From JBBIKU01 sp037445245 (GTDB taxonomy: Bacteria > Chloroflexota > Anaerolineae > Anaerolineales > Anaerolineaceae), in assembly GCA_037445245.1 (NCBI GenBank), contig JBBIKU010000099.1, forward strand, positions 1-8,915: a DNA stretch of 8,915 bases. The letters run 5' to 3'. Below, one piece after another: positions 7,462-8,915 of this stretch. How positions within the stretch are numbered: the stretch's first letter is position 1; every line of letters begins with the position of its first letter. The notes below the pieces were generated by a model. It did not search any database and was not told the DNA's origin. It saw only the letters and a list, made by a program, of their open reading frames with translations. The translations under genes and the position numbers were made by a program.

Positions 7462-8024
7462 CACCTTCCCTCCGTTTCTTTCCCATTGGCGGCTTGAAAA
7501 TCATATTCTGCAACCACACCGGCATCGCCGTCAGATTGCGAGAGAAGCGCAATGTTTTCAACAACTAGGGTAAACTCCAGCGGCTGATAAATCAAGCGCT
7601 GCAGCAAGCATTCCAGACCAGGACGCGTCAGCGCTTGATGTGCCAGTGTAATATGCGGCACCCACAATTCTGGCACATAGCGAGTGTTTGCATCGATGGC
7701 GTACGGTTGAAGCCGTTCCCAGATAGAGTAGTGAAGTTCGAGCAGCTTTGTAGTTTTCACCAGCGCCAGATAAAGGATAGGTTGCTCACCGGTGAAAATG
7801 CCGATTCCTGCTGTCTGCACGCTAAATGAGCGAGCTGCTTCGGATATGCTTGCCAGCACTTTTTTAGAAGCCTGCAAATCATAAGCAGAGGCAGCCTGCC
7901 ATGAAAAGTGCGGCGCGGGGGTGTTGCGGGAATCGGTTAGATTGCAAACGGCTGCCAGGCGCTCCCACATGGCGTCTGCATCGACCCCTACCCACTTTCG
8001 CACCAAGGAAGCCACCGCATACAT
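7461..8024 (-). CDS. 2H phosphoesterase superfamily protein (2'-5' RNA ligase/LigT-like)
   Basis: A 187-residue protein with the two H-x-[ST] catalytic motifs of the 2H superfamily: HFS at residues 39-41 within PAPHFSW, and HIT at 124-126 within WVPHITLAH. The fold pattern fits: a short first strand (MYAVASLV), motif 1, a middle strand (TAGIGIFTGEQPILYLAL), motif 2, then a final strand. Superfamily members cleave or ligate 2',3'-cyclic or 2'-5' phosphodiester bonds in RNA or small nucleotides; the substrate here is unknown. I chose the ATG at 8024 because GGTGAG (8031-8036) sits 6 nt upstream and the protein then begins directly at strand 1. An ATG at 8051 would overlap cofE by 20 nt and lacks a good binding site. 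The gene starts 7 nt after the cofE stop and its own stop overlaps the cofD start. Its place between cofE and cofD suggests a role linked to F420 intermediates or simple co-expression; this is inference. Confidence 0.85.
   Translation of the reverse strand: MYAVASLVRKWVGVDADAMWERLAAVCNLTDSRNTPAPHFSWQAASAYDLQASKKVLASISEAARSFSVQTAGIGIFTGEQPILYLALVKTTKLLELHYSIWERLQPYAIDANTRYVPELWVPHITLAHQALTRPGLECLLQRLIYQPLEFTLVVENIALLSQSDGDAGVVAEYDFQAANGKETEGR
7469..7473 (-). promoter_or_regulatory. Ribosome binding site of cofD, deciding its start
   Basis: GGAGG on the minus strand inside the last codons of the 2H phosphoesterase gene. It is 7 nt before the ATG at 7461 and 4 nt before the GTG at 7464, favouring the ATG. 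The TGATG stop/start overlap points to translational coupling. Confidence 0.65.
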
Positions 8025-8030
8025 GCGCGA

Positions 8031-8036
8031 CTCACC
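8031..8036 (-). promoter_or_regulatory. Ribosome binding site of the 2H phosphoesterase gene, deciding its start
   Basis: GGTGAG on the minus strand, 6 nt before the ATG at 8024, overlapping the cofE stop codon (8032-8034). The in-frame ATG at 8051 has no comparable site, so the shorter protein is preferred. Confidence 0.55.
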
Positions 8037-8804
8037 GAAAAAGATCCGCATTCTTATGACGGATCAACTCTGCCATGCGCGATTCCCGTAGCGGGTAAGG
8101 AAAACCGCGCACATGAACCAACGGTGTGCCCTCATCTGCCTGTCCCATCACCAGCGAAGCGGCTGCCGCCAGTTCATCAGCGGCTGCCACTTGTGTAATT
8201 CGCAATTGATAACCGAACAGATCGGGTTTTCCGCGTAAATCTTCTAAAGCTGGGACATTTGCCACCCCAATCGTAGCCCCGACGGTGCCCATTCGCCAGG
8301 CACGTCCGTGCGAATCGATCACCATCACTCCCACCCTGACGTTATATTCCGCTTCCAGCCGCTGGCGAATCGCTTCAGCCGAACCATCGGGGTTTTCCGG
8401 CAGCAACAAAACCCAATCAGCCGGGTCACCCCAATTCCCAGCCACATTCGAATGGTCGATCCCTGCGTTTGCGCACACAAACCCGAGGCGATGTTCGGTG
8501 ATCAACAGTCCGGGGCGCCAGCGCAGCACACTGCGACTCTCACGCAACACAAGCTCAACGAAACGGGCATCCTTTCCGGTTTCCAGGCTCAACCGTTTTG
8601 CCTCAGCCGATGGCTCGACCTCGCTCAAATGCACCAGCCTGCCCTCAGCCTTCGAGACNNNNNNNNNNTCTGTGCCAGCACGAAAATATCCCCGTCTGCG
8701 ATCTGGATGCGGGCTTCAAAACAGGTATGGATGATGATATGCGGCAGGTCATCCCCGGCCTGGATCAACGGAACGCCCGGCACAGGCTGAAGAACCAGCG
8801 CCAT
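8032..8804 (-). CDS. cofE: Coenzyme F420-0:L-glutamate ligase, single-domain, interrupted by an N gap
   Basis: GTP-dependent ligase that adds gamma-linked glutamates to F420-0. The first 45 codons (8804-8670) give PVPGVPLIQAGDDL (residues 7-20) and DGDIFVLAQ. After a 10-N run the reading continues at 8658 as VSKAEGRLV, the family's core motif, through NAGIDHSNV, DSHGRAWRMG, DLFGYQL, ADELAAAASLVMGQ and VRGF, ending at a TGA (8032-8034). The Ns put the two halves out of frame as written. Homology with CofE, where two residues separate these segments, predicts 5 missing bases rather than 10, so the gene is probably intact at about 255 residues. There is no C-terminal nitroreductase-like domain as in actinobacterial FbiB. 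The ATG at 8804 matches the family start; an in-frame ATG at 8861 would add 19 residues and overlap the upstream gene. No strong Shine-Dalgarno is seen, and the start sits 1 nt after the upstream TAA, so it may depend on translational re-initiation. Confidence 0.92.
8659..8668. other. Assembly gap (10 N) inside cofE
   Basis: Ten consecutive Ns. The flanking minus-strand codons are CAG plus one A before the gap and GTC after it, leaving 11 nt where the family alignment needs 6. The run is best read as a fixed-length scaffolding placeholder, with about 5 real bases missing. Confidence 0.95.
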
Positions 8805-8805
8805 G

Positions 8806-8915
8806 TTACGCTTTACGAATATCCGGACGGGGCACGCCTGTAATCCGAATCCCCGAAGCATGCACGCCGTACTGTTTGTTGATCCCGATAAGGATCGAAG
8901 TCAACCCCTCGACCA
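8806..8915 (-). CDS. C-terminal end of an unidentified protein, 5' part beyond window edge
   Basis: One minus-strand frame stays open from the window edge to a TAA at 8806-8808, giving 35 residues (first full codon at 8911-8913). The segment is protein-like, with an ILIGIN strand and HASGIRITGVPRPDIRKA at the end. The other two frames give less convincing reading: one stops at once and the other is rich in isolated R and Q. The stop lies 1 nt before the cofE ATG (TAACATG), as expected for neighbouring genes of one operon. I do not recognise the family from this fragment. It may be another F420-pathway or unrelated enzyme gene; there is too little sequence to say. Confidence 0.55.
   Translation of the reverse strand, partial: VEGLTSILIGINKQYGVHASGIRITGVPRPDIRKA

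Noticed and set aside
8025..8051. Longer start for the 2H phosphoesterase at the ATG at 8051
   Set aside because: It overlaps cofE by 20 nt and has no clear ribosome binding site, while the ATG at 8024 has GGTGAG 6 nt upstream and begins at the first strand of the fold.
8032..8634. A short cofE starting at the GTG near 8634, separate from an N-terminal fragment
   Set aside because: The codons just before it (VSKAEGRL) are core CofE motif, and the rest of the N-terminal half is present beyond the Ns; the split comes from the assembly gap.
1..8915. CRISPR array, insertion sequence, tRNA or rRNA
   Set aside because: No direct-repeat array, terminal inverted repeats with a transposase, or RNA-gene signatures were seen; almost every base is within a recognised coding region.

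Overview
The window is a run of tightly packed genes, all on the minus strand, so gene order is read here from high to low coordinates. Both ends are cut: the 3' end of an unidentified gene sits at the right edge and the 3' end of a pyrophosphatase gene is missing at the left edge. Gaps between genes are 1 to 34 nt, or the genes overlap. I see no internal promoter or terminator, no RNA gene, no mobile element and no repeat array. The simplest reading is one polycistronic unit of at least eight genes.

Order of transcription: (1) 3' end of an unknown gene (8806-8915); (2) cofE, F420-0:gamma-glutamyl ligase, interrupted by a 10-N assembly gap; (3) a 2H phosphoesterase (2'-5' RNA ligase-like); (4) cofD, 2-phospho-L-lactate transferase; (5) cofC, 2-phospholactate/PEP guanylyltransferase; (6) a Mer-like luciferase-family (LLM) oxidoreductase, probably F420-dependent; (7) a FAD subunit and (8) a fused [2Fe-2S]-molybdopterin subunit of a xanthine-dehydrogenase-family hydroxylase; (9) a family II (DHH, Mn-dependent) inorganic pyrophosphatase with two inserted CBS domains.

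How they may work together: CofC activates a phospho-acid with GTP and releases PPi, CofD joins the product to FO (the deazaflavin precursor of F420), and CofE adds the glutamate tail. The pyrophosphatase could remove the PPi made by CofC. The LLM protein is a plausible consumer of F420. The molybdenum hydroxylase is a separate redox enzyme of unknown substrate whose link to F420 is only contextual. FO synthase (cofG/cofH/fbiC) and any dehydro-F420 reductase are not in the window.

Organism: a bacterium of moderate GC. The combination of single-domain CofE, separate CofC and CofD, a 2H phosphoesterase and many LLM/molybdenum-hydroxylase genes suggests Chloroflexota (Anaerolineae-like) more than Actinobacteria, where CofE is usually fused to a reductase domain. 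This placement is inference. The 10-N spacer indicates a scaffolded draft or metagenome-derived assembly.
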